Shown here: piece after piece, positions 11,091-23,188 of the stretch
How positions within the stretch are numbered: the stretch's first letter is position 1
How the letters are laid out: each line of letters begins with the position of its first letter
From: Bryum argenteum
Lineage: Eukaryota; Streptophyta; Bryopsida; Bryales; Bryaceae
NCBI GenBank assembly: GCA_037043015.1
Contig: CM073329.1
Span: 9,192,648 to 9,256,647, forward strand
DNA: 64,000 bases
Direction: 5' to 3'
Made by a program: the position numbers and the translations under genes
The notes under the pieces: model-generated
What the model was told of the DNA's origin: nothing
Databases searched by the model: none
Seen by the model: only the letters and a program-made list of their open reading frames with translations

Positions 11091-12205
11091 ATGGGACCAG
11101 AGGCCGGAAGCTCGCGATGTGGCCCGAAGACACGTAGTCAAGCCTTTGAGGCCGGGGTTGCCCCTCATGAGGAGTCTTCTTTAGGTCCATCGAATGTGCG
11201 GATGGAAATAAAAGAGGAGCAAGGGGAACCAAGAGAAGTTGCTAGTGGTGAGGAGGTCACTCACCATGGGGAGGAAGAAAATCCTCTAAGTCCCGTTCCC
11301 GGGAATCACGGCCACAAGCGGAAGGTACGAGATGAATGGTTCAATGAGCTTGTCAAAACTCTTCAAGTCTTGGAAGAAGAGATTAAGGAGCTCGAGGAAG
11401 GGCATCATGCCCTTCTTCCCGCAAGTTGTGCAAGACCAACAACTTGCTCTCTTCCTTCGGGATTGGGCAAGGTAAACAAGGTCAAGGACTTCATTGTGGA
11501 ACTTGAGCTCAACTTTGAGGCCCAAAGAGCTTGTGAAGAGGACAAGATCAACATTACCGTGACCTTCTTGAAAAGAGCATGCTCTTTTGTGGTGGACTTA
11601 TTCCGGGATGAGAACGCGGGAGTGGTGAGCAACTTGACTTGGACCGGTTTTGGGGATCCTAAGTGATCGCTTCACCCCGGAGTACCAAGAGATTCGGGAT
11701 GGCATGACCCTTGTGCAATTGGAGCAAACGGGCACCTTTCATGCCTATGTGAAGGATTTCAATGCACATTTGAATGTGCTCCGAAGTTAGATGAATTGGC
11801 CAAATAGGTCATTTTCTTCAATGGACTCTAAGGTTGGGTGGAGCGGGCATTATTCAAGATGCGAAATTGCTGGAGACTTGTGCCGAGTTGCTCAAGTTGG
11901 CAAAATCGATTGGTGATGATGAAGGTCACCAAAAGGCCTCTAAAGAGAGGGCCTCAACCGGAAAGCAAGGCAAATTACTATCCAAGAGCCAACATAAGAA
12001 AAATGGTTGGCAAAAGCTTTAGGGGTGGTGAGTAGGCCTTTCAAGGATGGGAAGGACAAGTTTGCCAAGGACAAGCTCAAAGTGGGGACAAGTCCAAAAT
12101 AAAAAGAGACAAGTTACATTACTTGTTTTGAATTGTGGTGAAGAGGGCCACATGGCAATGCATTGCTCCAAACAAAAGGGGCAACCCACTCCTTCATAAG
12201 TCCCG
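11091..12205 (+). pseudogene. gypsy gag (frameshifted)
   Basis: An open frame from ATG 11091 to 11666 gives a charged N-terminus and a gag-like helical segment ending near ACSFVVDLFRDEN. After 11660 the gag homology continues in other frames with stops (around 11690-12030), and ends with the zinc knuckle remnant CGEEGHMAMHC near 12135-12165. Gag normally forms the particle that packages element RNA; this one cannot yield full-length protein. Confidence 0.75.
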
Positions 12206-12269
12206 AAGCTTCGAAGAGGATGGGCTTGCATTTGAGTAAGCAAACTCATTCAAGTGAGGTTTGCAAAAA

Positions 12270-12475
12270 GGCAAGCTCCACGAAACATGCCTTGTAGCTA
12301 TGGAAGTGGAAGTGAAGTGTCAAAACTTCACCTTTGTGGAAAACTTCATTATAAGTGAGATGGATGGGATTGATCTCATCTTTTGTAAGACTTCCTTTGA
12401 TACCTATGGGGTAGATAAAAAAAGCGGCCATTGAGAGTGGTTGCCAACCCCAAAGGCAAGGAGATTGAGTTAGAG
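12270..12475 (+). pseudogene. gypsy retropepsin-like remnant
   Basis: Encodes the FVENFIISEMDGIDLI segment also seen at 4567-4773, between the zinc knuckle and RT. No D-S/T-G active site is visible. Confidence 0.5.
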
Positions 12476-12616
12476 TTCACCAAGGCTCCCAATATGTTAG
12501 GGAGTAGGATCAACAGTGAACTTGGAGGAGTTAGAGGAAAACCGGTTCTAGATGATGCTAAGGACCGATTTGGGACTTGAAAGGAATAAGACCACTTCTA
12601 ACTCCACACCTCCTTA

Positions 12617-13330
12617 GTGTATTTGGGAGGTGGTAAAGGCTTTGATGATACCTTTTGGGTTGTGCAACGTCTCATCAATGTTCACAACCTTCATGAATAC
12701 GGTATTCCATCAAGAGATGGATGGGCTTGTCATTGTTACATTCATGACATATTGGTGATCTCCAAAACGGCGGAAGTGCATGCACAACACCTTGCAATCG
12801 TGCTTGAAAAACTTCGGGACAATAAGTTACATGCAAATGGGGAGAAGAGTGAGTTTGGCTTGCAAGAGATTGAGTTCTTGAGACTCATTATGACGGGGCA
12901 AAGTGTCAAACCGGACCACAAGAAGGTAGAAGCAATCAAGAAGGGGAGCCAACCCACTTCACAAAGGGAATTGAGGTCATTGTTTGAGTTGGCCTATTAT
13001 GATGGGAGGTTCATAAAGAACTTCTCCAAGATTGTTAAGCCCATGTCCGGTTTGCTTAAGAAAAACTTGGCCTTGGATGGGACCGATTCATGTGTGCAAG
13101 CATTTGAAAAACAAACTCAAGGAGAAGCTCTCTCCCGCCGGTATTGAAGTTCCCGGAGTTTGATAAGCCTTTTGAGGTGCACACCGATGGAAGTGACTTT
13201 GCCATCGGGAATTGCTTATGCAAGAAGGAAGGCCAATTGCATTTGAGAGCAAGAAATTTGATGGCACTTAAATCAATTGGCCAACGCATGAAAAAAGGAG
13301 ATGGTTGCCATGGTGCATTGTTTGAAGACA
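12617..13330 (+). pseudogene. gypsy RT C-half and RNase H remnant
   Basis: The long frame 12617-13147 holds CYIHDILVIS in place of a YxDD loop, and the thumb/connection region through FIKNFSKIVKPMSGLLKK. Just upstream, the conserved ALMIPFGLCN segment (12640-12670) is in a different frame, so a one-base shift lies before the loop. The fingers and motif A of the palm are missing: less than 150 bp separate the protease remnant from the PFGLCN segment. RNase H begins at 13144 (FEVHTDGSDFAIG) and soon breaks. RT would copy element RNA to DNA; this copy should be inactive. Confidence 0.85.
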
Positions 13331-13429
13331 TGGCAACATTACCTTGGTCTCTATGAGATCAAGGTATTCACCAATAATGTTTCATTGAAGTACTTTGAAA
13401 CATAAGCCTAAGTTGCACCCAAGCAATTG

Positions 13430-14681
13430 AGGTGGCATGTTACCTTAGTGCTTATAAATGTGGAGTTGATTCACAAGCCGGGCCGAGTGAATGGGCGCCG
13501 GATGCACTAGGTTGGAAGGTGAACATAAGTCAAATACCACGCAAGTCTTGAGAGTGATGTATGCGGGAGAAGGTGATTTGGCAAAACGGATAAGGAGGCG
13601 TATTTAGAAGACCCCGAGGCTCAAAAGTTCTTAAGTGAACTTAGGTGTGGCATGAAGCCCAAAGGTATCCGGCTTTATCAATCTATGATCAAGTTAAAGC
13701 AAAATAGGGTGTGTGTTCCAAAGGGCATGTGGAGGTTGAGTGTGCTCAAGGAGGAGCATGACAACCGCTTGGCCGGACATAGGGGGGAGAAGTCCACCAT
13801 ATGTTTGGTTTCAAAGAGGTTCTATTGGCCCGAAATGAAGGAACACATTGCCCATTATGTGAAGACTTGTATCACTTGAATATCAAGCCAACCGGGCGCC
13901 ATATCAAAAGCACGTGGGTTTGTTACGGCCTTTGCCTATCCGGGATGGTCCATGGGAGTGTGTCTCCATGGATTTTATTACAAGCCTCCGGAGTCACGAG
14001 GAAGTGACGCCATCTTTGTGGTGGTGGATAGGTTTTGTAAGTTGGCAAGGATGGAGCCAACAAAAGAGATGGTGACCGCCTTTGACAAGGTGGTGCTCCT
14101 TTTTCAGTGTTTGGTGCCGGCACCATGGGTTGCCGAAGACCAAAGTGATCGAAGTGATTACTTGGGTTTGGCGGTTGGTAGCCATAATGCATTGAGGCAT
14201 GGAGCTATGAGTCAATCGCCGCCCAAGGTGGCTTATGTGTGAAGTCACTTATGCCTAACAACCTAGCTTTTGAATGGATTGCAATCGGAGATGGAACAAA
14301 GCCAAGGTGCAAAAGACTTGGTAGCCATGAGATAGCAACTTATTGAAAAGGACCAAGAAAACCTAGACAAGGCCCAAAGAGCTATGTGAAACAAGTTAAC
14401 AAAGGCGGCGCCATGAGGAGTATGAGGAGGGCTAAAAGGTGTAGAAGAATGTGAAAAATCTCACCTTACCGGATGGCTTGACTCCGATATCCATGGCAAA
14501 GTATGTGAGTCCATTTGTCATTGCAAAACGGTTGTTTGAGGATGTGTATAAGTTGGACTTACCACCGGAGACCATGATTCATCCCACCTTCCATGTCTTA
14601 TTGCTCAAGCTATATCACAAAGATAAGGTGAGGCCGGAACGCATAAGCAAGTGTAACGGCCTCCACCGAACTACTTGGTGA
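13430..14681 (+). pseudogene. gypsy integrase and pol C-terminus (broken)
   Basis: Contains the H2C2 region (HDNRLAGHRGEKST ... YVKTCIT, 13652-13879), the integrase core start (SRGSDAIFVVVDRFCKLA, about 13990-14050) and a pol tail (VIAKRLFEDVYKLDLPPE, HPTFHVLLLKL, 14451-14640). A TGA ends the zinc region just before the core, and the remaining core with the second and third acidic residues is not readable. Same sequence as 2376-3605. Confidence 0.8.
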
Positions 14682-15756
14682 TCACTTGAGTTTGGAGTGA
14701 AAGGCATTATGAAGCTATTTGGATCACCAAGAAAAAGGGCAAATAATACATAGTGAAGAGGCGGGGTACCATGAGAAGGAAACAACATGGGTTGAGGCCA
14801 AAGTCCATGGCCAATGCAAAGGGGATGGTGGAAAGGTATGAAAGCCAACGGAGATCCAAGACACCGAGAAAGCATTGATGAGGACATCAACCTTTGAAGT
14901 GGGGGTGAATCACCACACTTGTGTACACTTGGCCTAAGTTTTGTCTAGCATTTGGTGCAAATGGTGCAAATGACACATGTTGTAATACTTGGTTGACAAT
15001 TAAGTTGCTGGCAAGTTCCTTGATTGCATGTTGGAAGTGAGATGAGTCCTAATCTCATTTTGGATTGCTAGGTTGGTTAGAAGAAGAGGTTGAAGGATAC
15101 GCGAAGCCAATACTTGGAATCTTTGCAAAAAAAGGGACCTTGGCTTGGGAGTTGTGAGTGGGTGAACCCCCACGACTCTCAAGCTTAGGACTTGCTCGGG
15201 CGGGAGCAAGGTAGTGGCACGGGCTCATAAAAGTGCCCTTTGCGGGTTGACCATCGTCAACGCATGGCTTGATCACCCATGTCTCGGTAGAGTGAAGCAA
15301 AAAGGCTAGGTCGGGCGGGACTTAGCATTACCCCTAGGCGAGCAAAGTTCACCACTTTGAGAGCCTAAGTGTTTGAAAAGAGGGCTTGGTGTTGCGACCA
15401 AGAAAGTGTTGGTTAGCCTTGAATTCAATCCTAAGTCATGTGAGTATGATAGGCTAGTTGAGCCTAACTTGGGGCCATTGGGGGCATTCAAGTGAGTCTC
15501 AAAGTGGATAGGTCTAGTTTATGTGGGTCCTTCCAGGAAAGTCCTTGGGTAGAAAGGACCTTAGACCTATCGGGTGCCACCTTTGAGACTTAGCCATTTT
15601 TCAAGTAATAGGATGCTTGGAGCATTGCGGGGCTAGCTACCCTGGAACGCAGCGGTCTGCAAGTGCCAAGGAGGCGGCTACCTCAAGAACTTTGCAGATG
15701 CTGAGCAAGCGAGATTGTCGATGAGGGCATCGACTTATTTGTTTGGTGGGGGTGAG
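14682..15756 (+). other. gypsy 3' non-coding region with polypurine tract
   Basis: No domain homology. Directly before the 3' LTR is GGTGGGGGTGAG (about 15745-15756), the likely polypurine tract. A second similar context, GATGAGGACATCAACC ... GTGGGGGTGAA, lies at 14877-14908, echoing GATGAGGGCATCGAC ... GTGGGGGTGAG at 15720-15756. Confidence 0.7.
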
Positions 15757-17267
15757 TGTCACATCCCTTTCCAAAGGATGCCCGAACACCGTGGTGAGCC
15801 GAGAGGACCCGGGAGTGACGCCCGGGCTTGGCAAGAGACAAGGTGAAGTGACCAAGGGAGTCCGAGCAAACAGCACGCAATGGCGTCGTGCTCGGGACGA
15901 ACTTGGTGGTGTGTCCTACATGGTTGGAAACCTTGTTTGAGCACGCATCCATGGGTCCAAAGAACGCGCAATTTGGAGTTGTGAGTCATGAGATATGACT
16001 CTCCAAAGTTGGAGCGCGTTCGGGACACTCCGGGACTCGGGAGTGTTGCCTTTCGGGACTCAAAATGTCGTCCCTCATGGATGGCGGCATGTTGCATGTC
16101 TTTGGAAAGCTCTGGACAAGAGCTTTCCAAAATGCTAAGGCTCGTGAGGAGCAAAGCAATGCTTTGGGAGATATGGCTCTCCAAAGCATCGGGACTTCGG
16201 GACTCCGGGACTGCTGCCTCCCGGGACTCCCGAATGTTCAGAGGAGCATAGCTCCCACATACAAGCTCCGATTGGGACAAGTAAGGAGTCGATTGACATC
16301 TACTCAAAGAGTAGATGTCGAAAATGGGATCGCACGTCCCATTTGGATAACTGAGCTACAAGTTAGCCCGAGAAGAAGATACGGCCCGTTTTTTGAGGCT
16401 AAGGCAAAAACGGGTGGTCTTCCAAAACAAAAGTGTGTCACGGAAGGCCCCTCAACACAAGAGGGGGGGGCCTACCGAAGACTCCAGAGAGTACTATGAG
16501 GAGGGGTGGTCTCCCTCCTCACTTGCACATGGTGCCTTGAGGAGCCGGGGTGGCTCGAAGGGGTGAGGCTTGGGATGGGGCCTCACTCCCGCACCTTGTG
16601 GAAAATGGAGAGTGCTTTGGAGCATCTCTAAACATGGGGTTGGGAAGTGTCCCTCTCCAAGTTAGTCCCCGTGATAAGTAGTGCGGTTCCAGGAGTGACC
16701 GGGAATGGCTCAAGAAGGTGAGGCATGGAAAGGAAGCCTCACTTCTACATCTTGGGCATTGTGGGATGCTCTTGAGCATCCCGCAACATTGGGTTGGAAA
16801 GAGTCCCGCTCCAAACTAGTCCCGGGAAAACTAGTGCGGATTCGGGAGGATTTCCGGCAAAGTCCCGAATGGGGTGAGAAACAAGAGTGGAAGGGGACTA
16901 GTGGGAAGTTGGAAAATGGATAAGGGCGGTTAGCTCCGGGGGTGATTAGTAGCACCCTTGGGAGCTTGGACATGTGTGGAAGGCCGCCCCGTGCCACCAA
17001 GTGGCATGCCCATGTGTTGGTGGGAGTTCCGGGTTGGCATACCCATGTGTTGGTGGGAGTTCCGGGTAATGAGTACCGGATAATGAGTTATGGAGTCAAG
17101 GTGGGTTGGACACCTTGACTTAGAATGGTGCTAACATTGTATGTGTGGGGCACATGCAAGTGTTAGCAAAGTCGTGGCCGGTTGCTACCAACTAAGTGAG
17201 CCGTGATTCCGCTACCAAGTAAGGCTCACTAAGAAAAAGAAGAGTTGGAGTAATTAGGGTCGCGACA
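15757..17267 (+). repeat. 3' LTR of the gypsy element
   Basis: Matches 9524-11041 and ends GGGTCGCGACA. It is followed by the duplicated target GGGCA at 17268-17272. Confidence 0.92.
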
Positions 17268-20264
17268 GGGCACAAGATGAGAAAACCTCCTACCTATAAT
17301 ATGATCTTTGATCCGCCTCGTATGCATAATAGAGTCAAAACTAAGCTGTATGGTAGAAAGTGTCTGAGAGAAGATTATGCAATTCAGCACAAGTGTTATA
17401 CAAACAATCAAAGAACAATCCACAAGTGGATTGAAGAAGGTCAATCTAGTGGAATTCTTCCACTAGGTGAATTTAGCCTAGAGGATCCTTCAGTTCGAAG
17501 TGCAGTGAAAAAAATTATTAGAGACAGAAAAGATGAATTGATGGATATCAATTTCGGTAGTGGGAAGAAATATGCTTGGAAAGAAAACGATGTCTTTAAG
17601 AAATTGAGAAAATATCTCAAGTACAAGAGATATAGAAAAAGGCAATTTGAAAAGGTTCAAGCCGTTAGTACTAGCGAAAATTTGGAAACAAACACGTTAT
17701 CACCTGGTCCTCTTGAGCGAGTAGATATAGGTGAACAATTAGAAAATGTAGAAGAAGAAGATGATGACGTGACTTTCGTGATGCGTTGTTTTGAGTCAGA
17801 AAATGTTCATGAAATGTATTCGAATTTGTCCAAGTTTATAACGGTTGAGAACAACCTTGCTAAATCCGCTAAGAGAAGAATTCCATTTCCATTAAACATG
17901 AAGGGTTCTTCAGATGCTGAGAAACTTCATGTAGTTGCGGAATTTTTTTCGTCAACAAAAAATCGGGTTGAAGATCAACAACATGGAGTAAGCATATTTT
18001 TACTTTCATAGTTTGTATTTCTTGCATGTTTTGATGTTGATTTGTAAAAGAAGAGCATGTTCTTAGGTGGTACGTTTTACTTTTGCATTTGTGAAAAGCA
18101 ACATTTTTTAGCTCCATTTTCTTTTATAGATGACTAAGCAGGTGAGAATAGAGCGTGCAAGGAATGCTTCAATTTGATAAGGATTCTATTTTGTTTTTCG
18201 AGTTTTGATTCTAACAGATTGGTTTCCATTTGCCTTTTCCAGTCTTCTTGGTACAAAGATTACTTATCCTTCAAGGTAACGGAACTTAAACCCAAAATGC
18301 AACGAGGTTTATGCTATATAAGAGTTGATGTTTCCTTTAAGTATGCTTGATTCCTTCGACTTATGAATGTAAGTAGCTTATTTCTGCCATTAAAACGTTA
18401 AAATAATCAGGTCAGATCCAGAGGCAGTGGAAATACTACCCGAAGATTTGCAGCGACTTGAGCCAATGGAGTTCCTAAATGATACTATCATAGATTTCTA
18501 CATCAAGTAAGTGTTTTACTAACTACACTATCATGATCGATAATTGTTCGCATGTCTTGATTGAGGATAGTTTGCATGTCTTAGCTAGATTGTATTAGTA
18601 TTATGGGACTTAGAACTTACACTCGCTTGTGCCTTTTTCACTTCATGGTTCTTTTAATTGAACATGGAAAGCTAAATGGTCTTTTGTTTTATGATAATCG
18701 CTATGGTCAAGTCTACTCATGAGTATGAGGGTCATGGTTGAGTTTGGAGTTATTACATTGTTTGTTTGGTACATTCGGAGACCGGACTTCCTTGACTCTA
18801 ATGAAAAAGAACGCTTTCACTTCTTCAATAGTTTCTTTTACAAGAAGCTTAGTGAAGTAGTTAGTGCCGAGTAAGTGCGGAAACTTAGAAACAAGCACTT
18901 AATGTAGTTAGGGGGAATTTAAATTTGTATTTTGTAAGTCCTTTGTTTGTGGAATTGTGGCCCTCTTTAGTATTATTAAACAACTGAATATGCTTAGTTT
19001 ATTAAAATAAGGTTTTATTACATGATTTGTTTGTGGTTCTAAGTTTTGATAAATTTGACTTGGTTATTTAGAAAAAGAAAGGCGGCGCAAGATTTTCCAA
19101 ATTACGAAAGTGGACAAAAGGGACGAAAATATTTGAAAAAGAATACCTTTTCGTACCTATCCATGACAAGTAAGCAAATCAAAGTTTGTTTGAAATGTTG
19201 TTGTGAATTCCTTTTGTGAACGTCTTATGTATTTCCGCAAGCCGGTTGCGGTATGATGCACTCGGAGTCTTGCAATTATCGCTTTTCGGCGCCCGACAAG
19301 GGGGCAATAGTGAGCGATGCATTATCCATCTTGATTCTATGACCCACGGTCACGATAATATGAGTTTTCCGATTGCTCAAAAGGTTAGACTTTCGAACGT
19401 TGCATTCATTTGTAAGTAAATGTGCCAATCTTTGCTTCTCAAGATGTTTCCAAGATGTATTAAGTTCATGTGGCAATTTGCCACTAAGTTTAAATAAGAG
19501 AATCATTTTTGTATGAGTTTGTTACATCTACTTATCATTTATTCAATATAATAATCATTGTATATCTATTGGCGGTACCTAGTCGCCGAGTGGAAGCACA
19601 GTGTTCAAGAAGAGGTTCAAGAAGAGGCTGTTGTTTGCAACCCCTCAATGCCGATCTTGAAAGCTGTCAACATTCCTTGTAAAAAAGTCCCGGTAAATCT
19701 TGTATATTGATTTGGACCATTTTGGCTATATTCTTTCTATTGAGATAAATTCTGATGTAGATATTTGTTGTATAAGAAGCTCTCTCTAGACTTAGGTTAG
19801 CAATAGAGCATCTTGATTGGAACTTACTTTTTATTGAGCTTGATACCTTGTAAGTCTTTTAGTTTATATTTTACTTGTAACCTATTTGGGCGATAATTTG
19901 TTAACAACAACTACCATTGTCAAATCAGGTACCATTGCAAGAGAATGAATCAGATTGTGGACTCTTTTTGCTATACTACATTTCCAAGGTTGTGGAATGC
20001 GCACCTAGGAGCTTGAATTTAAGTAGTATGGACGGAAAATGGGATGATCTCGGCCTGGTAAGCAAGCTCTTCAATCTTGCATTCATGTTTTTTAAACTAT
20101 TCGCTCTTTCTCTTACTTAAAAAGTTCTTTTTCTTTTTCTTTTCTGGTTTTAGTTTGGTGAAGATTGGTTTCTTCCGGCTGAAGCATCGAGTCTAAGGAC
20201 AACAATTCAAGAGGTACTTTCTCGATTATTTGATCAAGAAATTCGAGAGCAGAACAAGTTATGA
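17268..20264 (+). pseudogene. Zinc-ribbon/Ulp1-like cysteine protease gene, 3' part
   Basis: The frame interrupted at 9523 resumes here and stays open to about 17990. Further exons (approximate): 18412-18508 (LEPMEFLNDTIIDFYIK), 18768-18870 (ERFHFFNSFFYKKL), 19071-19170 (FEKEYLFVPIHDK), 19230-19383 (IHLDSMTHGHDN), 19570-19692, 19929-20058 (VPLQENESDCGLFLLYYI) and 20155-20264. These are the C48 (Ulp1/SENP) signatures: the LDS segment supplies the Asp, and Q-x-N-x-x-D-C-G supplies Gln and the nucleophile Cys. The His segment, usually HWSL, is here CAC-TCGGAGTCTT: one extra base puts it out of frame. C48 enzymes cleave SUMO-like modifiers, and related proteases are also common in plant transposons. 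Whether this is a host or a transposon gene is open. Confidence 0.75.
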
Positions 20265-20600
20265 TACTAGATGGTGGCGGCACTGCAGGAGTGTGTAAAG
20301 TTGTTATTCCTTTAGACGGACTAGAGCCTTGTAAGTAGTGCAAGTTGTTGACTTGTTGCTCCTCATATGGAGCATTTTATGGAGCCGTGGTGACGTGCAC
20401 TTTGCACGTGCATGATTACTCTTATGATTTATCTTTTTAATCTTTGATGAACCTTTTTAAAAGATTGTTTATTTGAAGTGTAATATATTTGTCTGCATGA
20501 ATGCTCCGAAATGCTTCAAAATTTTATATTTGTCCTTACGGTACATATGTTTGGGCAGATTGTTCTTCCTACATTTGGCGTCAAAAAAATGGGACCAATT
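20240..20600 (+). repeat. 3' module R, copy 1 (end of Ulp1 gene)
   Basis: From GCAGAACAAGTTATGATACT onward about 300 bp match 32560-32860 with scattered substitutions. The match resumes around AATGGGACCAATTT (20588-20602 and about 33025-33038). The repeat contains the last codons of the Ulp1 ORF and its 3' flank. GGGGCTAAAG at about 20657 resembles the array at 32885-33145. Confidence 0.8.
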
Positions 20601-22717
20601 TTATATATTGAGAGATTTTTATATTGAGACAGGAAGTTTTGGAATGATTAGTCGCTGGGGCTAAAGCTGACTGGTGTTTCTTTTGCCCCAATTTAGACCC
20701 CTACAGCTTAGGTAGGTCTAAAGAGCCCAGGGAATCTTCACGGATATGTATCCCCTTACATCATTCAGTCTCAGCCCTCAATATTTTTCTCTTTGACATG
20801 GTGAAGTTAAAGGGCTTCAGTCCTTGCGAGTATGACGAATTTGTAATATTTTATAATTAGAGTACAATTTCGTACATGAAGTTTCGATTTTTTTGTTGTC
20901 AGTATTAGTTATTTTAGTTACAAAATCCAGAACAACATTTTAAAAAGAGGAATGAATTGTTATTTGTACAAATCCATTTCATAAGATGAATGTGTTTTTT
21001 AATTGAAATTGAGCCATTCAAAAATCTACAATTATTATACATTAAAATTAGTACTTTGTGAAGAGTATAATTTCAAATCCTTTTTCACGCATTCGTGGAA
21101 GGATGCATATTCGTTCAGACTGAGAATCGATAATTTTTCAAATGCCTTTTTTATAGTAAAAAAGACGCCTTTACATTCCAATTTTAGCATACTTTCATGT
21201 TAAAAATCAAGCACTTCTGTAGGTCTCATAGGTACTATGTGGGTATAAAGTGTGTACACATATTCCTCTCTAACCTAAAAACAAGAATGTGAAGAGCCTC
21301 GATTTAAATTCACTTCAAAAATTGTTAAAATTGGCCCTCAAACCATTGCTTTCCATTGTCACAACCTGGAGAAAAAAACGTTTTTTCGAACTTTGAACAT
21401 TATGATCTCACAAGCGACAAGGAATTCGAGCATATGATTTGGTATACACAATCTTCTACAAGTTGGGTACCGGATCCTACTATTACATACTTCAAAGTAC
21501 GTTATAGAATCAAAAATCTCACTTTGCAGTGAAAGAGGGCAATTGTGAGGGTAAAGCATGCAAATAGTGCCTAGAAACTTTAGGTGTTAAACCCTTCACG
21601 CTTTTAGAGCCCACGTAACCACTAAGTGGTCACTGGTCACTAGTCACTAGATGATTAAAAAATGAAATGCTAGAGAACCTCCGAATCATTGCCATTCAAA
21701 TGTTGAAGTTCTTATGTGAAACTTTTGATTTTGTAGATGTTGCAAAAAAAAATTTAAAAATTAAAATTAAAATAATAATAATAGAAATATGACTTTCTTA
21801 GCTATTCAAATACCTATGTACTAAACACCATAATATAGCAAATACTTACAAATATGACACATATACCATGTGGTACTTCTTGTGTTTTCAAGTTTGTTGT
21901 CTTGTATTCTTTTCTTCGATTGTGTTCTCTTGTTCATGTTCTAGTATTGTATATATTCGGTCCCGATAAAATAACCAACTCTATTCTTATTATATCATAT
22001 AAAATAATTTACGGAAAGTAGGATTATTACTTGTTGACATTGACAATTATTTTCACATAGAGGTTCTATAAGGCAAAATATTTAATAAGATTTATATGAT
22101 AAGATGTAAACTTTGCATGGTGACACAAAGGTACATTCCAAACGCATTACCAAAATAAAATCAAATAGTACCTCAAATAAATGGAGAAAGCAACCTGTTA
22201 GACTTATGCATTGTCAAAGTTCAATTGATAAAAACCACTTTTACATGGTGACTTTTCCATTTATATTTGCATTATTTCATTTCGGAGGATAGTTCAAGTT
22301 TTGATAATCAATTTTACCTTAGTTTTAAATTTTGCAAGTAGTAAGACCCAAAGCTAATGCAACATACTTTGCTTTACTTTATTATTATTAACCAATATTT
22401 GGTTTGTACGGTCAAGTTATCTTATACAGTTTGCTTAACCCTTAAACGTTAGACCCAGCCCGAGGGGTTGGGTTTTTTTTTGAGAGAATCTTGCTCATAA
22501 CTTGTACACTCCATTATACCAAATGGAATTTTTAGAATTCCAAACTGAGCACCATAAAGAGATCTATACTTTCTTAGAATAGAGCTCAAGCAAATTAAAA
22601 ATAGAATAATGCTAAAAATGGAGTTTAAAAGAGATTTTCGGTGTGGTATCAGGAAAGCATATGATGTTTAAGGGTAAATTATAATAATGTTCTTTGAAGT
22701 TACTTAAATTATATTGG

Positions 22718-22865
22718 TGATCTTGGTTTTATTTTCCATTTTGGAAGTATTCTCTCTCCTAAAAAGTTAAAAACATTATGAAAATATTTTTGATCTTGGT
22801 TTTATTTTCCATTTTGGAAGTATTCTCTCTCCTAAAAAGTTAAAAACGTTGTGAAAATATTTTTG
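22718..22865 (+). repeat. 73-bp tandem duplication
   Basis: TGATCTTGGTTTTATTTTCC and the following ~50 bp occur twice head to tail with only a few changes. Confidence 0.9.
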
Positions 22866-23090
22866 GTGTTGTGACATTTGAATGATCTTTGGTTTCTTTT
22901 TAGATTCATTTTGCGTATAGTTTAAAAATAATATTCTTCCATACACATATATTTCGTAGGTTTACTTACTAAAAAAATAAATATTCCATGAAATATTTTG
23001 AATCCTTCTTTTGAAATCTAGAATCATGAAAACTTTTATTTTTACCTTTTCTACTTTTATTTTAGCTTTTACATTTTTGTCATTAGATTT

Positions 23091-23119
23091 GATATATATA
23101 TATATATATATATATATAC
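23091..23119 (+). repeat. (TA)n microsatellite
   Basis: Uninterrupted AT dinucleotide run. Confidence 0.95.
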
Positions 23120-23188
23120 ACCATAATATAAGACAAGTTATTACTTTTGAGGTTCTAAGATTATTTGGCCACGATTTTGTCGTTCACA

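Larger units (their letters stand above)
9524..17267 (+). mobile_element. Complete Ty3/gypsy LTR retrotransposon (non-autonomous)
   Basis: 7.74 kb element with near-identical LTRs (1518 and 1511 bp, TG...CA ends), a tRNA-Met-type PBS, a polypurine tract and a perfect 5-bp target duplication. The order gag-protease-RT-RNase H-integrase is the Ty3/gypsy order. The coding part is defective: gag has stops after about 190 codons, the N-terminal half of RT is absent, the YxDD loop reads YIHD, and frames shift between domains. The minus-strand copy at 1-5327 shares the RT defects. High LTR identity means recent movement, so enzymes must have come from another element. Confidence 0.92.
20605..23164. 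other. AT-rich region without recognisable genes
   Basis: Only short accidental ORFs. It contains a 73-bp tandem duplication (22718-22865) and a (TA)n run (23091-23119) directly upstream of the transposase pseudogene. Confidence 0.5.
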
